Shown in pieces: positions 27,365-36,225 of a stretch of 64,000 nucleotides of DNA. Source of the DNA: Arthrobacter citreus (GTDB lineage: Bacteria; Bacillota; Bacilli; Bacillales; Bacillaceae_G); contig CP053688.1 of assembly GCA_013200995.1 (NCBI GenBank), forward strand, positions 4,340,001 through 4,404,000, in the 5' to 3' direction. Below the pieces are notes generated by a model. It saw only the letters and a list, made by a program, of their open reading frames with translations. It ran no database searches and was not told the DNA's origin. The first letter of the stretch is position 1; each line of letters begins with the position of its first letter. The translations under genes and the position numbers were made by a program.

Positions 27365-27520
27365 TATATCAATGAGATTTAGAGATGGGGATTGTAATTT
27401 ATCAACGGCTTATGAGGATATATCAACGAAGAACAGCGATATATCAACGAGAATTAACCATATATCAACGGAGTTCACAACTTTATCAATATTGTTCAAA
27501 TTGTGTTCGTATTTTCAATA
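27365..27520. repeat. Array C: 21-bp register repeats
   Basis: TTTATC/TATATC units start at 27398, 27419, 27440, 27461 and 27482, each 21 apart, with a further TATATC at 27365. GTGTTCGTATTTTC starts at 27503, exactly one period after the last unit. The array is bounded by the terminators of two convergent genes. Confidence 0.88.
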
Positions 27521-27557
27521 TGTGAAGATAGGTGACAATTAAATATGATTTAATCAA

Positions 27558-27590
27558 CAAAAAAAGCATGTCATAAAAATGACATGCTTA
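27558..27590 (-). terminator. Terminator of yfkAB
   Basis: Arms AAGCATGTCAT (27564-27574) and ATGACATGCTT (27579-27589), with the A run at 27558-27564 acting as the U run on the minus strand. Confidence 0.9.
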
Positions 27591-27594
27591 ACTT

Positions 27595-28710
27595 TTAAAG
27601 TTTTGAACTTCTACCAGTAAAATCAGTATCACGATAGTAGCTATTCTTCACTAGAATATTAGGCCCTAAACATTTAACTGCTGGACAATGACAGCTTAGT
27701 TCTTTTGCAGTTTTTGATAATGACCAAGTATCATAAGCTTCCTGAAGTGTATGAGTTTGAATATTACCAAGATGAGGTACATCACCAAAGTCAGTTACGA
27801 TAATGCTTCCATCAAATACATTTACATTTAAGCGAGAACGTCCGTCAGGATCATTTCGTAGTGTTACATTTTTACTATTATATAGTCTTTGAATAATGTC
27901 TAAATCCTTCTGATCATCGCTACATGGATAAAATGGCAGAGTACCAAATAGCATCCAAATGTTTTCATCGCGGACATCTAGTAAAGTAGAGATTGCTTTA
28001 CGTAATTCATCCTTCGTTAAAACTTCTAATGTACTAGCGAAATCACTCGCATACATAGGGTGTACTTCGTGCCTTTGACATTTCATTTCATCAATAATTT
28101 GACGATGAATTTTTTCTAAGTATGGAAGAGTACGTTTATTTAGCATTGTTTCAGCAGATACCATAACGCCAGCTTCAGCAAGACGGCGACTGTTTTCAAT
28201 CATGTTTTCAAATAATTTTGCACGTTGCTCATATGTTGGCTTGCGATCCATCATGGCAAATCCTGCTTCAACGAATTCGTCAACTGTTCCCCAGTTATGT
28301 GAGATATGTAGTACGTCTAAATAAGGAATGATTTTTTCATATCTTTCAAAATCTAATGTTAGATTTGAATTAATTTGAGTTCGGACACCGCGCTCATGGG
28401 CATACTTTAATAATGGCACTACGTAACCGTTCAGCATTTTATTAGAAAGCATCGGCTCTCCGCCGGTAATACTAATGCAACGAAGCTTTTCGATCTCTTC
28501 TAAGCGATTTAGTACTAGCTCAATCGGTAATGGATTTGGATCCTTCGGTTGTAAAGTATATCCGACAGCACAATGCTCGCATCGCATATTACATATTGTT
28601 GTTGTTGTAAATTCTACATTTGTTAATATGTTTTTACCATACTCTTCAACATCCAAATATGCTTCCCAAGGGTCATATGTAGGTGTTATTTGTTGTAATA
28701 AATTTTTCAT
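27595..28710 (-). CDS. yfkAB: Radical SAM protein YfkAB (CxCxxxxC motif)
   Basis: A 371-residue radical SAM enzyme of unknown substrate. The 4Fe-4S site for S-adenosylmethionine is CNMRCEHC at about residues 38-45, followed by ITGGEPMLSN. The C-terminal CHCPAVKC is the CxCxxxxC motif that defines the family and may bind a second cluster. In B. subtilis the gene is often split in annotation as yfkA and yfkB; here it is one intact frame. AAAGGAG precedes ATG 28710. It faces yfkD convergently, across array C. Confidence 0.9.
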   Translation of the reverse strand: MKNLLQQITPTYDPWEAYLDVEEYGKNILTNVEFTTTTICNMRCEHCAVGYTLQPKDPNPLPIELVLNRLEEIEKLRCISITGGEPMLSNKMLNGYVVPLLKYAHERGVRTQINSNLTLDFERYEKIIPYLDVLHISHNWGTVDEFVEAGFAMMDRKPTYEQRAKLFENMIENSRRLAEAGVMVSAETMLNKRTLPYLEKIHRQIIDEMKCQRHEVHPMYASDFASTLEVLTKDELRKAISTLLDVRDENIWMLFGTLPFYPCSDDQKDLDIIQRLYNSKNVTLRNDPDGRSRLNVNVFDGSIIVTDFGDVPHLGNIQTHTLQEAYDTWSLSKTAKELSCHCPAVKCLGPNILVKNSYYRDTDFTGRSSKL

Positions 28711-28909
28711 AAAAAAACTCCTTTAGGCACAAAAGTGCACCCATAAGTATAAGATAAATTTAATTTTCCTCAACCATTATAAGAAAGAAAGTTAATCATT
28801 GTATAGAAATAAATGCTTAAAAAATAAAAAAATGTCGAAAGTTTTACGATATATAGTCGAAGAAGGGTATAATATAAAATGAATTGTATTAAGAAAGGAC
28901 GAGTTATTT

Positions 28910-29077
28910 ATGTCAAGCACAGAACAATTATCTTATATTAAAGAGCGTTTTAACTCAGTAATGGAAGCAATCGAATCTTTAGAAGCTGAAGAAGTAAGCT
29001 TAGAAGAATTAGATCAATTATTATCTGTTTTAGATGACATAGAAACTAAATGTCGTGAAGTGAATCAACCTGAATGA
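28910..29077 (+). CDS. SE1561-family small acidic protein
   Basis: A 55-residue protein, too short for most gene callers: MSSTEQLSYIKERF at the start, then an acidic helical stretch with LEAEEVSLEELDQL. It matches the SE1561 family (B. subtilis YfkK-like), of unknown function. AAAGGA lies before ATG 28910, and TATAAT occurs at 28868-28873. It diverges from yfkAB, the same arrangement as in related bacilli as far as I recall. Confidence 0.78.
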   Translation: MSSTEQLSYIKERFNSVMEAIESLEAEEVSLEELDQLLSVLDDIETKCREVNQPE

Positions 29078-29101
29078 GTCCATTAAAATGGGCTTTTTTT
29101 A
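29077..29101 (+). terminator. Terminator after the SE1561 gene
   Basis: A seven-base stem (29077-29083 with 29088-29094, one G-U pair) followed by seven T. A weaker second hairpin-like stretch (AAAAGC... with ...GCTTTTTTT, 29109-29159) ends in a further T run before the fumarase promoter region. Confidence 0.65.
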
Positions 29102-29239
29102 TTTATTGAAAAAGCGACGTGACAGCTACATCAAGAAACATACTTGTCAGGGCTTTTTTTATTCCGTTTATTAAAAATTGTATTATAATGAGAAGGGGAA
29201 CATTCTGTCTTTTTTATAAAGGGTTGAGGGGGAGCAACA

Positions 29240-30763
29240 ATGCAAAACATACAGGAAAGTATTTATCAATTAATCGTTGAGACATCAACGAATCTACCAA
29301 AGGACGTACGTAAAGCAATCAGACAAGCTAAAGCAAATGAAACTGCTGGAACTAGAAGTGCCATTGCGTTGGAAACGATTACAAATAATATTATGATGGC
29401 TGAAAACGATGTTTCACCAATTTGCCAAGATACTGGTATGCCAACGTTTAAAGTAAAAACTCCAGTTGGTGTAAACCAGCTTGTGATAAAAGAAGCAATT
29501 TATGCTGCAATTGAACAAGCTACTAAAGATGGTAAGCTTCGTTCGAACTCTGTAGATTCTTTATTTGGTAAAAACAGCGGAAATAACTTAGGACCGGGTA
29601 CTCCTGTTGTGAAATTTGAGCAACATGAGAGCGATTATATCGATATTCGTCTAATCTTAAAAGGTGGCGGATGTGAAAATAAAAATATCCAATACAGCTT
29701 ACCATGTGAACTTGAAGGTCTTGGTAAAGCAGGTCGTGATTTAGACGGTATCCGTAAATGTATTTTACACAGCGTATACCAAGCACAAGGACAAGGCTGT
29801 AGCGCAGGCTTCATCGGTGTTGGTATCGGTGGAGACCGTACAAGCGGTTATGAGCTTGCAAAAGATCAACTATTCCGTTTAACTGAAGATGAAAATCCAA
29901 TTCCAGAGCTTAAAGCAATGGAAGATTATATTTTGGAAAATGCAAACAAGCTTGGCGTAGGAACAATGGGCTTTGGTGGAGAGACAACATTACTTGGTTG
30001 TAAAATCGGCGTAATGAACCGTCTACCTGCAAGCTTCTTTGTATCAGTAGCGTATAACTGCTGGGCATTCCGTCGTTTAGGTATGAAAATTAATCCTGAG
30101 ACTGGCGAAGTTTCAGAATGGATCTATCGTGATGGTGAGGAAATTAGCTTTACAAATGAAGCTGCGGATACTGCAGAAGCACCTCGTGAAGTGAAATTAG
30201 TAGCGCCAATTACTGAAGAACAAATTCGTGATTTAAAAGTTGGAGATGTAGTTTCGATTAGTGGAATGATGTACACTGGCCGTGACGCAATTCACCATCA
30301 TTTAAAAGACCATGACTGTCCAGTAGACTTAAATGGTCAAATTATTTACCACTGTGGACCTGTTGTATTAAAAGATGAAGAAGGCAAATATCACATTAAA
30401 GCAGCTGGTCCAACAACAAGTATTCGTGAGGAGCCATACCAAGGCGATATCATGAAAAAATTCGGCATTCGCGCTGTAATTGGTAAAGGCGGAATGGGTG
30501 CAAAAACATTAAAAGCATTAGAAGAGCACGGCGGTGTTTACTTAAATGCAATTGGTGGAGCAGCACAATATTACTCACAATGTATTAAAGAAGTAAAAGA
30601 TGTAAACTATTTAGAATTCGGAATTCCAGAAGCAATGTGGCACTTACAAGTTGAAGATTTCAAAGCAGTTGTAACAATGGATTCTCACGGTAACTCATTG
30701 CATCAAGATGTAGATAAGAGCTCACTTGAGAAATTAGCTACTATGGCTGAGAAGGTATTTTAA
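29240..30763 (+). CDS. fumA: Fumarate hydratase, class I (iron-sulfur)
   Basis: Hydrates fumarate to L-malate in the citric acid cycle. At 507 residues it is the fused alpha/beta form of the oxygen-sensitive 4Fe-4S class. The three cluster cysteines fit SPICQDTGMPTF (~62), GQGCSAGFIG and LLGCKIG; GIGGDRTSG and the C-terminal beta domain with SGMMYTGRDAIHHH and IGKGGMG are also clear. GAGGGGGA precedes ATG 29240. Codon use is biased to A/T but well adapted, suggesting good expression. Confidence 0.93.
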   Translation: MQNIQESIYQLIVETSTNLPKDVRKAIRQAKANETAGTRSAIALETITNNIMMAENDVSPICQDTGMPTFKVKTPVGVNQLVIKEAIYAAIEQATKDGKLRSNSVDSLFGKNSGNNLGPGTPVVKFEQHESDYIDIRLILKGGGCENKNIQYSLPCELEGLGKAGRDLDGIRKCILHSVYQAQGQGCSAGFIGVGIGGDRTSGYELAKDQLFRLTEDENPIPELKAMEDYILENANKLGVGTMGFGGETTLLGCKIGVMNRLPASFFVSVAYNCWAFRRLGMKINPETGEVSEWIYRDGEEISFTNEAADTAEAPREVKLVAPITEEQIRDLKVGDVVSISGMMYTGRDAIHHHLKDHDCPVDLNGQIIYHCGPVVLKDEEGKYHIKAAGPTTSIREEPYQGDIMKKFGIRAVIGKGGMGAKTLKALEEHGGVYLNAIGGAAQYYSQCIKEVKDVNYLEFGIPEAMWHLQVEDFKAVVTMDSHGNSLHQDVDKSSLEKLATMAEKVF

Positions 30764-30778
30764 TAGTTGAGATTTAGG

Positions 30779-30810
30779 AGCAATGTCATTTGATGGCATT
30801 GCTTTTTTTT
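30779..30810 (+). terminator. Terminator after fumarase
   Basis: Arms GCAATGTCAT (30780-30789) and ATGGCATTGC with one G-U pair, followed by eight T. Confidence 0.9.
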
Positions 30811-30848
30811 GGATATTATTTGGGTGGTGTGTAATGGAGTGGGGTTCT

Positions 30849-31002
30849 ACAATTAAATTCGATGGGTAGATAAGAAAAATGAAACCTGCAAATAAAAGAT
30901 GGGAGGTCGCAAATAAAAACGTGAGGAGTGCAAATAAGGCCCCAGCGACTGCAATTAAATTCCCAAGTGCAAATAAAATCATGAAAACTGCAAATAAGGA
31001 GT
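30849..31002. repeat. Array D: 21-bp register repeats of a different core
   Basis: GCAAAT/GCAATT cores start at 30888, 30909, 30930 and 30951 (21 apart), then 30969 and 30990 (21 apart after one 18-base step), with ACAATT at 30849. Read on the minus strand the core is TTATTTGC, related in style to TTTATGCAC of array A. The array lies between the fumarase terminator and pdaA. The remaining 200 bases before pdaA hold no gene that I can see. Confidence 0.82.
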
Positions 31003-31211
31003 TAATTCATGAAGAAAAAGTTTAATTTTAGGGTAAATTAAGCAAAATTGAATGGTTTGGTTTGAAAAACCCTTATTTTCATTAGAAAATTTAAATTCCT
31101 GAGCCGACAAAATCCTGAGCTAGAAAAACTTAGTTTTATTTCAAAAATGCACCGATTTTATTCATATTTCTAATTTATTTACAGATACTAATTTTAAGTG
31201 AGGTGAGTGAG

Positions 31212-32012
31212 TTGAAAAAGTTTATCGTATCGATTCTTGCTTTCTTGTTAGTGTTTCCTAGTACTACTTTTGCTTATAGTAATACGCCACATGGCTGGGG
31301 GATTGTTCGTGCGAAGAATGAGGTTCCGCCAGATGCTGGTGAGCAGCTTAATAAATTGTTATCTAATACGGGGTCAGTGTATTTAGGTGATACTACGAAA
31401 AAGGATGTTTATTTAACTTTTGACAATGGTTATGAAAATGGGTTTACGCCGAAGTTTTTAGATGTTTTAAAGAAGCATGGTGTTCATGCGACTTTTTTCA
31501 TAACGGGTCATTATATTAAGGAGAATCCTGAGCTAGTAAAACGGATGGTAAATGAGGGGCATATAGTTGGAAATCATTCGTGGAGTCATCCTGATATGAC
31601 AACGATTGGTGATCAGAAGATTGTTGAGGAATTGGAACAAGTTAAAATGGCTTACCAAGAATTAACTGGCCGAACAGATATGAAATATTTTAGACCTGCA
31701 CGCGGGGTTTTTAGTGAGCGTACTTTGAAGTTGGTCAATAAAGAGGGGTATGAAAATATTTTTTGGTCATTGGCATATGTTGATTGGAAGGTTGATCAGC
31801 AAAGAGGTTGGAAATATGCTTATGATAATGTGATGGATTTGATTCATCCAGGAGCGGTTATTTTAATGCATACTGTATCGAAGGATAATGCAGAGGCGAT
31901 GGATGCGATTATTACCGGTTTACATAAAAGAGGATATCGTTTTGGAAGTTTAGATGAGTTAATGATGGAGAGAAGTGGATTTGATCCTAATTTCTATCTT
32001 CCTAAAAAATAA
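31212..32012 (+). CDS. pdaA: Peptidoglycan N-acetylmuramic acid deacetylase, spore cortex
   Basis: A secreted NodB-fold deacetylase that acts on muramic acid during cortex muramic-delta-lactam synthesis, required for spore germination in B. subtilis. TTG 31212 is chosen because AGGTGA lies just before it and it begins a signal peptide ending near TTFAY. Catalytic motifs are LTFDNGYENG (TFDNG form typical of PdaA rather than TFDDG), HATFFITGHY, GNHSWSHPD (HxxxH metal site), RPARG and LMHTVS. At 266 residues it is full length. The gene marks the host as a spore former. Confidence 0.92.
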   Translation: MKKFIVSILAFLLVFPSTTFAYSNTPHGWGIVRAKNEVPPDAGEQLNKLLSNTGSVYLGDTTKKDVYLTFDNGYENGFTPKFLDVLKKHGVHATFFITGHYIKENPELVKRMVNEGHIVGNHSWSHPDMTTIGDQKIVEELEQVKMAYQELTGRTDMKYFRPARGVFSERTLKLVNKEGYENIFWSLAYVDWKVDQQRGWKYAYDNVMDLIHPGAVILMHTVSKDNAEAMDAIITGLHKRGYRFGSLDELMMERSGFDPNFYLPKK

Positions 32013-32066
32013 AAAGCTAATGATTGAGTAGTTTAGTAAAACTGCTTTAATCATTAGCTTTTTTTT
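32012..32066. terminator. Bidirectional terminator between pdaA and TagF fusion gene
   Basis: Arms AAGCTAATGATT (32014-32025) and AATCATTAGCTT (32049-32060), with an A run before and T run after. It overlaps the end of the minus-strand gene. Confidence 0.9.
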
Positions 32067-34794
32067 ATCGGTTTGCGATTGCCTCGTAGTTTAATTTTGC
32101 GTGTTGTTTAGACGTTTTAATTACGAAAGGATTTTCGACTGTATTTTCTAAGAATTGTTGGTCCTTATTTGCGAATTTTTTAATTCCGTTAAGAACTTGT
32201 TCTTCTTCTAATACAACTTCTCCAAAAAGTAATTCTTGTGTGATTGGGCCTTGGTTATAGTGTTCATAATAGAATCGTTTATAGTCAAATTGATAGAAAA
32301 TAACTGGTTTTTCCATGTATGAAAAGTCAAACGAAACTGTTGAGTAATCAGTGATTAATAAATCGGATCGTTTTAAAAGTGATTGAACGGTTTCTTCACC
32401 TTGACGGATTACTTTGATTCGTTTATGGAAATCTGGAACATCTTTCATATACACCTGAGTTTGGTAATGTGGATAGAAAATAATATTTAAATCGTTATCT
32501 TCTAAAATTTGGTGTAAATCAGGATTACTAAGTAAAGATAAGTAACGGTTAAAGTATTCAGAGTTCATTAATTGCTGAGTACTTTTATTCCAGTTTCTCC
32601 ACGTTGGCATAATTAGAATCGTTTTCCCATTACCTGTATTTTCAAGGGCGTCCCATCTAGCTAGTCCAGTTACGGCAACTTCATTTTCGGCATATCCAAA
32701 TTCGTTCACGATATGATCTTTTTCAAAATCAGATGAAACAATAAATAATGAATAGCCCATTCGATTTTTATTTAGTACATGGTTTACTCTACTAACTCCA
32801 ATTACGCCATGTTGAATAAGGATTTTTTGATTTTGCTGCCATTCAGGATGGCATTTTAAAACTTGTAGGTATTCATGCGTGTACATGTTAGCACGCTCGG
32901 AATATGCATTAATTGTTTTATCACAAGTTAATAAGTAAAGTGTATGCTTTATACTTCCATATTGTACGATGTTTCCGAATTCCTTTATATGTTCATAATC
33001 TTTAGCATTTTTATCGATTAAATAGTAACAGTTTTCTCTTAGATTATTTTTCTGTATATACTTGAATAAATGATACGAATTATCTTGTGCTGTATCTTTT
33101 CTTTCTCCAATTAACCAAATATGTTTATTTCGATAGTGCCTGTTTGTTAAGCGGTATAAGAAAAAGATAAGGAAGGATTTCCATTCTCTTCTTAGCACGA
33201 GTAAACCAAATTCATAGACTAAATCACGGAAGGATTTTTGTATTTTTGTTTTTAATCTTCCTAATAGGCCTGTTTTTTTAATTCGAATATGCAAATTCTT
33301 CTTTGGAAAATATGGGACTATGCTGTGTGTTTTAGTTGTTGCTGGTTTTGAATTTGCTTTTGTTGAAAAATAAAATATATGAAGTGGTTTTTTTATCGTG
33401 ATATCTTCGACTGTTACCGAGATTGAAACTTCATAATCACCATCTGGTAAAATTTCACTTAATTCAATCGTCGTTGTTTTATAGCCACCATCGTTATAAT
33501 TGATACTATTTTTTGAGAATAAGTAAGATAAATCTGAACGTTCAAGTGTTTCAAGCGTAACTGTAATGACTTGTCCGTTTGACTTATTCGTAAACTGTAT
33601 TTCTTTAATAGAATCATCATTATTAATTTCCTCAATAAAGGCAAAGCCACCTACTTGTAAGCGATCTTCACGTAATGAAAGGATTTCAATTTTTTGATAT
33701 AGGTTAAATGCTTTTATTTCTAGGTATTCTTTATAATTTGGAAAATATTTTGCAAAGTAGTGATAATAGTTTCCTTCAATTTTCACTGCACCTTTTTGTA
33801 ATGTTCGATCAGATAATAGGCGCATTAGTAAATTAAATTCTTCTGAAACTTTATTAACAAATATCGTATAGAATACTTTACTAATTTTAGAAGTATTATG
33901 TTCTATTTGATTTTCTGACATGTTATTAGCAAAGTCAGATGAAATCGTTAATAATTCATCGAACTGCTCAGAAGGGAAGTAGTACGCTTTAGTTAATAAA
34001 GATGTTAAATAATAATCCCATAATTTTTTCTCAATATGAGCGTAATGAGAGGTAACATCTTTTAATTTATAATAGTTCAGTAATTCTGTTTGAGTAATAA
34101 GAAGGTCATTAAAAAAATCTAAAGTACTAGTTTGTTTAATAACATCGCTATTCGTTAAATCTCTCACATTAATGACGATATCTGAAGTGACATAAACTTT
34201 ATTCGAACAAATAAAGGATTGTTGAGTAAATAATAAATCTTGTTGTTCAGTTATATTCTCATTAAATTGTATTTGATTGTCGCTCAATATGCTTCTTTTG
34301 ATAATCATATTTTTAATAGAAGGATTTAAAAGAAGTTCTGGCTGTTGGTCAAATTGGCGTATTTGCGGTAAATCTTTTTTGAAAATGGATTTTAAGTCAT
34401 GGTGCTCCCATTTTCTTGTACCATTGAATAATTGGATATTTCCTAAAGCGATCTCAGCATTTGCTTTAGTAGCACCGTCATATAGTTTTTCATAAGATGA
34501 AGAATTTACAATATCATCTGCATCGATAAAGGCAATAAATTCACCAATAGCCTCTTGTAAGCCTATGTTACGTGCTTTATTTTTTGCCGTAAAATCGATT
34601 GATAAGGATTGGAAATTTTTATGTGAATTTGAGTATTCTTCAATTAATTTTTTACTATTATCTGTTGAACCGTTGTCAATCACGATAATTTGAAGATCAG
34701 TTAATGATTGACCTAGTAAACTGTTAAGGCAATCTTTTAAGACATCTTCATGATTATGTGCGACAACGACTATACTTATTTTTGCTTTTTCCAT
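32065..34794 (-). CDS. Fused GT2 glycosyltransferase / TagF-like phosphotransferase (second copy)
   Basis: A 909-residue paralogue of the gene at 13648-16386 with the same two-domain plan: GT2 at ~1-230 (ISIVVVAHNHEDVLKDCL, VIDNGSTDNS, FIDADDIV) and CDP_glyc_transf at ~550-895 (IQHGVIGVSRVNHVLNK, MPTWRNW, YPHYQTQ, LITDYSTVSFDFSYMEKP). It stands alone, about 11 kb from the main glycopolymer locus, between pdaA and the alkA-like gene, where related bacilli do not carry such a gene. It is therefore likely a dispersed duplicate. GTGAGG precedes ATG 34794. The 550 bases upstream also carry a Fur-type promoter pointing the other way. Confidence 0.87.
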   Translation of the reverse strand: MEKAKISIVVVAHNHEDVLKDCLNSLLGQSLTDLQIIVIDNGSTDNSKKLIEEYSNSHKNFQSLSIDFTAKNKARNIGLQEAIGEFIAFIDADDIVNSSSYEKLYDGATKANAEIALGNIQLFNGTRKWEHHDLKSIFKKDLPQIRQFDQQPELLLNPSIKNMIIKRSILSDNQIQFNENITEQQDLLFTQQSFICSNKVYVTSDIVINVRDLTNSDVIKQTSTLDFFNDLLITQTELLNYYKLKDVTSHYAHIEKKLWDYYLTSLLTKAYYFPSEQFDELLTISSDFANNMSENQIEHNTSKISKVFYTIFVNKVSEEFNLLMRLLSDRTLQKGAVKIEGNYYHYFAKYFPNYKEYLEIKAFNLYQKIEILSLREDRLQVGGFAFIEEINNDDSIKEIQFTNKSNGQVITVTLETLERSDLSYLFSKNSINYNDGGYKTTTIELSEILPDGDYEVSISVTVEDITIKKPLHIFYFSTKANSKPATTKTHSIVPYFPKKNLHIRIKKTGLLGRLKTKIQKSFRDLVYEFGLLVLRREWKSFLIFFLYRLTNRHYRNKHIWLIGERKDTAQDNSYHLFKYIQKNNLRENCYYLIDKNAKDYEHIKEFGNIVQYGSIKHTLYLLTCDKTINAYSERANMYTHEYLQVLKCHPEWQQNQKILIQHGVIGVSRVNHVLNKNRMGYSLFIVSSDFEKDHIVNEFGYAENEVAVTGLARWDALENTGNGKTILIMPTWRNWNKSTQQLMNSEYFNRYLSLLSNPDLHQILEDNDLNIIFYPHYQTQVYMKDVPDFHKRIKVIRQGEETVQSLLKRSDLLITDYSTVSFDFSYMEKPVIFYQFDYKRFYYEHYNQGPITQELLFGEVVLEEEQVLNGIKKFANKDQQFLENTVENPFVIKTSKQHAKLNYEAIANR

Positions 34795-35031
34795 AATAGT
34801 CTTACCTCACTAGTCTCTACTTTCAATTAAATAGTTTATCATAAATTATAAACTAATGTGTCTTCCATCATATATTAATTTACGCTTGATAAGTGGTTTT
34901 TGTAGTAGTATTTTCTCCAATATTTGATGGAGATATTTATTAAGAGGGGTAGTAGATGCAGAGTTTCTAAATTGGCTTTATTTTATGAGTGGTAGTTTTA
35001 GAAAAGATTAAGTAAATTTTTATTAAATCTA

Positions 35032-35062
35032 TTGACTTTGATAATGATAATCGTTATCATTT
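35032..35062 (+). promoter_or_regulatory. Sigma-A promoter overlapped by a Fur box
   Basis: TTGACT (35032-35037), a 17-base spacer, TATCAT (35055-35060). GATAATGATAATCGTTATC (35040-35058) closely matches the 19-bp Fur consensus GATAATGATTATCATTATC and covers the promoter, so iron-loaded Fur would block it. No protein-coding gene follows within 290 bases. Confidence 0.8.
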
Positions 35063-35066
35063 AAGT

Positions 35067-35197
35067 ATATTAAATATCAAAACCCGCTGTAGCGATATTT
35101 GATAAGTTTTAAAACCTGATTGGACTTGAAAGTTTCCCCATTCCCTTAAAATTTAATGTGTCAAAAAAAGCTTGATTAGTCCCCAAGCTTTTTTTGT
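35067..35197 (+). ncRNA. Candidate Fur-regulated small RNA (FsrA-like)
   Basis: A transcript from the Fur-box promoter would run about 130 nt to a strong terminator (AAAAAAAGCTTG 35163-35174 with CAAGCTTTTTTT 35184-35195). It would have a 5' hairpin (AAATATC 35072-35078 with GATATTT 35094-35100) and a C-rich single-stranded stretch TTTCCCCATTCCC (35133-35145); a further CCCC lies at the terminator loop. No ribosome binding site or ORF is visible. This matches the layout of iron-sparing RNAs such as FsrA, which pair C-rich loops with Shine-Dalgarno sequences. Homology to FsrA itself is not shown. Confidence 0.6.
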
Positions 35198-35246
35198 GCT
35201 TTCAGACTGTATGAGAGCTTTCTGAAAATAAAATTGTTAAGCATGT

Positions 35247-35274
35247 AACTAGAGATCATTTCTCTAGTTTTTTT
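35247..35274 (+). terminator. Second terminator downstream of the candidate small RNA
   Basis: Arms AACTAGAGA (35247-35255) and TCTCTAGTT (35261-35269) followed by a T run. What it terminates is unclear: either read-through from the small RNA or a second short transcript. Confidence 0.8.
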
Positions 35275-35290
35275 GCGTTTCACACAAATT

Positions 35291-35319
35291 TTCTTAACCG
35301 GTACTGATTATGCTATAAT
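35291..35319 (+). promoter_or_regulatory. Extended -10 promoter for the alkA-rlmCD unit
   Basis: TGCTATAAT (35311-35319) is an extended -10; the -35 at 35291-35296 (TTCTTA) is weak. The start codon is at 35352. Confidence 0.65.
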
Positions 35320-35351
35320 ACACTTCAGAGTAATTAAGGAGGAACGGGAGA

Positions 35352-36212
35352 ATGTGGAAGGAAGAGGTTGCTTTAGAAACTCCATATCAATGGGAAGAGG
35401 TTTTAAAGAGATTAGAGCATGAGCCAACATTTACAGTGCATTCTGCTGAAAAGCGGTTAAGCATTCCACTTTATATTGAGGGAGAGCATACAGTTGTAAA
35501 GGTTAAGAAAATAGATGATGCTCCGGTTCGATTTGAAGTTATTAGTGAACATGTAGATAAAGCTAAAATTCTCGATGAAATTGCTACGATTTTGCAATGG
35601 CAAACTGAATTTGAAGAGTTACATCATCATTTAAGACAAACTACTATATCGCCTCTAATAGACCTTTTTGGACATACACCAATCACTGTTTCTAATGATC
35701 CTTTCGCCTGTTTAATTACATGTATTATTCATCAGCAAATTCAGCGTACTTTTGCGATTCAAGTCACAAAGCGCTTTGTTCGAATGTATGGTGAGAGAAT
35801 TGGTAATGCGTGGTTTTTTCCTTCGCCAGAGAAAATTGCCATGTTAACGATTGATGAGTTAAGAGATTTGCAGCTTAGTACTAGAAAAGCTGAATATATG
35901 ATCGGCATTGCTAAAGCGTGGAGTGAAGGAGATTTGAGTCACCAAGATTATCGAACATTATCTTCAGAGGAAATTTCAAAGGAGTTAATTAAGCTAAAAG
36001 GGGTAGGTCCTTGGACGGTTGAAAACTTCTTATTATTTGGTTTAGGAAGAAAAGATATTTTCCCAGTTGGTGATGTTGGCATTCAAATCGCACTTCAAAA
36101 GCTTTTAAATTTAGATGAAAAGCCTTCAAAAGAAATAATGGAGTATGTTAAAGAGCAGGTTTCACCGTTTGGAAGCTACGCTGCTCTGTATCTTTGGAAG
36201 AGCATAGAATAA
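35352..36212 (+). CDS. DNA-3-methyladenine glycosylase II (AlkA/YfjP-like)
   Basis: Removes alkylated purines from DNA to start base excision repair. In this 286-residue protein the first ~110 residues form the AlkA N-terminal beta region; the helix-hairpin-helix and catalytic segment is [18 protein letters not shown] followed by [12 protein letters not shown], where the Asp is the expected catalytic residue (about 247). AAGGAGG precedes ATG 35352. It is 13 bases ahead of rlmCD, as yfjP and yfjO are in B. subtilis. Confidence 0.9.
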   Translation: MWKEEVALETPYQWEEVLKRLEHEPTFTVHSAEKRLSIPLYIEGEHTVVKVKKIDDAPVRFEVISEHVDKAKILDEIATILQWQTEFEELHHHLRQTTISPLIDLFGHTPITVSNDPFACLITCIIHQQIQRTFAIQVTKRFVRMYGERIGNAWFFPSPEKIAMLTIDELRDLQLSTRKAEYMIGIAKAWSEGDLSHQDYRTLSSEEISKELIKLKGVGPWTVENFLLFGLGRKDIFPVGDVGIQIALQKLLNLDEKPSKEIMEYVKEQVSPFGSYAALYLWKSIE

Positions 36213-36225
36213 TGGAGTTGTATAT

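Noticed and set aside
27327..27542. ORF over array C with ISTK-like repeats
   Set aside because: Same artefact of the 21-bp period; lies between two terminators with no promoter or ribosome site.
30734..30982. Minus-strand hydrophobic ORF with LFA repeats
   Set aside because: Translation of array D; overlaps the fumarase end and terminator and lacks a start signal.
31021..31060. Ten-codon frame MKKKFNFRVN before pdaA
   Set aside because: Too short and without a ribosome site.
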